Source: JADGHQ01 sp045805385
GTDB lineage: Bacteria > Actinomycetota > Thermoleophilia > Solirubrobacterales > Thermoleophilaceae
DNA length: 14,819 nt
Assembly (NCBI GenBank): GCA_045805385.1
Contig: JBJMLG010000085.1
Span: 1 to 14,819 of the forward strand
Reading direction: 5' to 3'
Shown here: piece after piece, positions 13,360-14,819 of the stretch
Numbering within the stretch: position 1 is the first letter of the stretch
How the letters are laid out: each line of letters begins with the position of its first letter
Notes under the pieces: model-generated
What the model was told of the DNA's origin: nothing
The model's input: only the letters and a program-made list of their open reading frames with translations
Databases searched by the model: none
Made by a program: the position numbers and the translations under genes

Positions 13360-14819
13360 CTAGCCCTCGTCCGAGGTCTCACCCTCGCCGGTCGGCGGCT
13401 CCTCCGCCGGCGGCGCGTCGGGCACCTCGGGCAGGATCTCCGGCTCGTCCGGCAGTGAGCCACCGTCGTTGCCGTCGCCCTTGGCGCCGACTCCGACCGC
13501 CTCGCGCTTCTTCGTCGGCGCGGTGATGGTGATCTTCACCGGCGGATCCTCGCCTTCGGCTGCCTTTTCGACCTCGACGGTCGAGCCCGGGTCCATCGTG
13601 GAGCGGAGCACCTCGTCGGCGACCGGGTCCTCGATGTAGCGCTGGATCGCCCGGCGGAGCGGACGGGCGCCCATGGCGGGATCCCAGCCCTTCTCCACCA
13701 AGAGGTCCTTGGCGTCATCGGAGAGGTTGAGCGACAGCTCGCGTTCCGCCATCGAGGTCCTGATGTGACGCAGCAGGAGCTCGACGATCGACTTGACCTC
13801 GTCCTTCGACAGCTTGTGGAAGACGATGACCTCGTCGATTCGGTTGAGGAACTCTGGCCTGAACACCTTCTTCAGCTCGCCCATGATCCGGTTCTTCATG
13901 TCGTCGTACGTGATCCCGGTCTCGTCGTCGGAGACGGCGAAGCCGAGAGGCGTGTTCCGAGCGATCTCGGAGGCGCCGATGTTCGACGTCATGATCACGA
14001 TCGCGTGACGGAAGTCGACCGTGCGGCCCTGAGCGTCCGTCAGGCGGCCGTCCTCCAGGATCTGGAGCAGGATGTTGAAGACGTCCGGGTGAGCCTTCTC
14101 GATCTCGTCGAGGAGCAGCACGGAGTACGGCTTGCGCCGGACTGCCTCGGTGAGCTGTCCACCCTCGTCGTAGCCGATGTAGCCCGGAGGCGAGCCGACC
14201 AGTCGCGACACGGAGTGCTTCTCCATGTACTCCGACATGTCGATGCGGACCATCGCGTCCTCGTCGCCGAACAGGAACTCGGCGAGCGTCCGCGCCAGCT
14301 CGGTCTTACCAACGCCCGAGGGGCCGAGGAAGATGAACGAGCCGGTGGGCCGCTTCGGATCCTTGATGCCGGCACGGGAGCGGCGGATGGCCTTCGACAC
14401 TGCCTCGATCGCAGGCTGCTGGCCGATGACGCGCTTGTGCAGCTCGTCCTCCATGCGCAACAGCTTCTGGGTCTCGGCCTCGGTGAGCTTGAACACCGGG
14501 ATACCGGTCCACATGGACACGATGTCCGCGATCTCCTCCTCGCCGATGTCGGGGCGGTTGCCCGCCTCGCCCTGGCGCCACTGCTCCTCCAGCTCACGCT
14601 TCTTGTTCGTGAGCTGGCGCTCCTGGTCGCGCAGGTTCGCGGCCTTCTCGAACTCCTGGGCCTCGATCGCGGCTTCCTTCTCGCGCCGCGTGTTCTCGAT
14701 GTCGTCTTCGAGCTCGCGGTACACGGGCGGAGCCGTCATCGACTTGATGCGCGCACGTGAGGCGGCCTCGTCGATGAGGTCGATGGCCTTGTCCGGCAGG
14801 AAGCGGTCGGAGATGTAGC
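13360..14819 (-). CDS. clpC: ClpC ATPase (Clp/Hsp100), C-terminal part, cut by window edge
   Basis: The frame is open from the right edge (first full codon at 14815–14817, YISDRFLPDKAIDLIDEAAS, the end of the first AAA domain) to the TAG at 13360, 485 residues. Next comes the coiled UVR/M region (ELEDDIENTRREKEAAIEAQ … EKAANLRDQERQLTNKKREL) that separates ClpC from ClpA. The second AAA domain has SMWTGIPV, Walker A GPSGVGKT, Walker B LLLDEIEKAHPDV, the pore loop SPPGYIGYDEGG and sensor TSNIGASEI. The LGF-type ClpP-docking loop is NTPLGFAVSDD. ClpC unfolds proteins and feeds them to ClpP. The tail after VEVEKAAEG is an unusually long acidic/Pro-rich extension of roughly 65 residues. A terminator follows directly. 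The N-terminal half is outside the window. Confidence 0.97.
   Translation of the reverse strand, partial: YISDRFLPDKAIDLIDEAASRARIKSMTAPPVYRELEDDIENTRREKEAAIEAQEFEKAANLRDQERQLTNKKRELEEQWRQGEAGNRPDIGEEEIADIVSMWTGIPVFKLTEAETQKLLRMEDELHKRVIGQQPAIEAVSKAIRRSRAGIKDPKRPTGSFIFLGPSGVGKTELARTLAEFLFGDEDAMVRIDMSEYMEKHSVSRLVGSPPGYIGYDEGGQLTEAVRRKPYSVLLLDEIEKAHPDVFNILLQILEDGRLTDAQGRTVDFRHAIVIMTSNIGASEIARNTPLGFAVSDDETGITYDDMKNRIMGELKKVFRPEFLNRIDEVIVFHKLSKDEVKSIVELLLRHIRTSMAERELSLNLSDDAKDLLVEKGWDPAMGARPLRRAIQRYIEDPVADEVLRSTMDPGSTVEVEKAAEGEDPPVKITITAPTKKREAVGVGAKGDGNDGGSLPDEPEILPEVPDAPPAEEPPTGEGETSDEG

Noticed and set aside
13765..14760. 331-codon plus-strand ORF opposite clpC
   Set aside because: It is the antisense shadow of the ClpC D2 domain, with repetitive Leu/Val/Asp/Arg composition typical of such frames.

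Overview
This is a GC-rich window with dense, mostly co-directional genes and many GTG/TTG starts. The gene order clpC … radA–disA–carD–ispD–(PHP phosphatase)–ispF–cysS–rlmB–sigH matches the conserved Gram-positive stress/isoprenoid/translation cluster. The GC content, the CarD protein, the SigH-type sigma factor and the RTX protein carrying a W-x-R-C … GATG extracellular module all fit a deep-branching actinobacterium of the Thermoleophilia/Solirubrobacterales type. That taxonomic placement is inference from style and gene order.

Layout. 1–2510: an MDR-family oxidoreductase cut by the left edge (missed if only ATG-started ORFs are considered), tRNA-Thr(TGT), a two-gene unit of a DUF429 protein and a small polytopic membrane protein, a small divergent gene for a ~46-residue acidic protein, and an NAD(P)-binding Rossmann protein. 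2548–4138: a secreted L,D-transpeptidase and a SigH-type sigma factor with its own promoter and a long structured leader. 4295–11555: the core cluster, all on the minus strand and transcribed in the order radA, disA, carD, ispD, hisJ-like PHP phosphatase, ispF, cysS, rlmB. 11598–13305: an accessory block of an RTX Ca-binding secreted protein, a CDGSH iron-sulfur protein and a 76-residue orphan on the plus strand. 13313–14819: a terminator and the C-terminal half of ClpC, cut by the right edge.

How the genes work together. RadA (recombination), DisA (c-di-AMP synthesis coupled to DNA integrity), CarD (RNA polymerase promoter-complex stabiliser) and ClpC (protein quality control) are genome-maintenance and stress functions. 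IspD and IspF are two steps of the MEP isoprenoid pathway, and CysS and RlmB serve translation. Junctions from ispD to rlmB are very tight (overlaps of 1–4 bases or gaps of 2–11), which suggests translational coupling.

Main points for a second look. (1) carD has a perfect Shine-Dalgarno placed before an in-frame ATT, not an ATG/GTG/TTG, resembling the infC-type AUU start. (2) A -10-like TAnnnT box sits 6–7 bases before the start codon of five genes, implying leaderless transcription; the same box lies in front of tRNA-Thr. (3) The sigH leader is about 120 nt, with a strong promoter built over the rlmB stop codon, a GNRA hairpin holding the Shine-Dalgarno, and an overlapping out-of-frame 23-codon ORF. 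(4) A 12-bp perfect inverted repeat lies inside the 5' part of ispD. I found no mobile element, CRISPR array or obviously novel multi-gene defence system.
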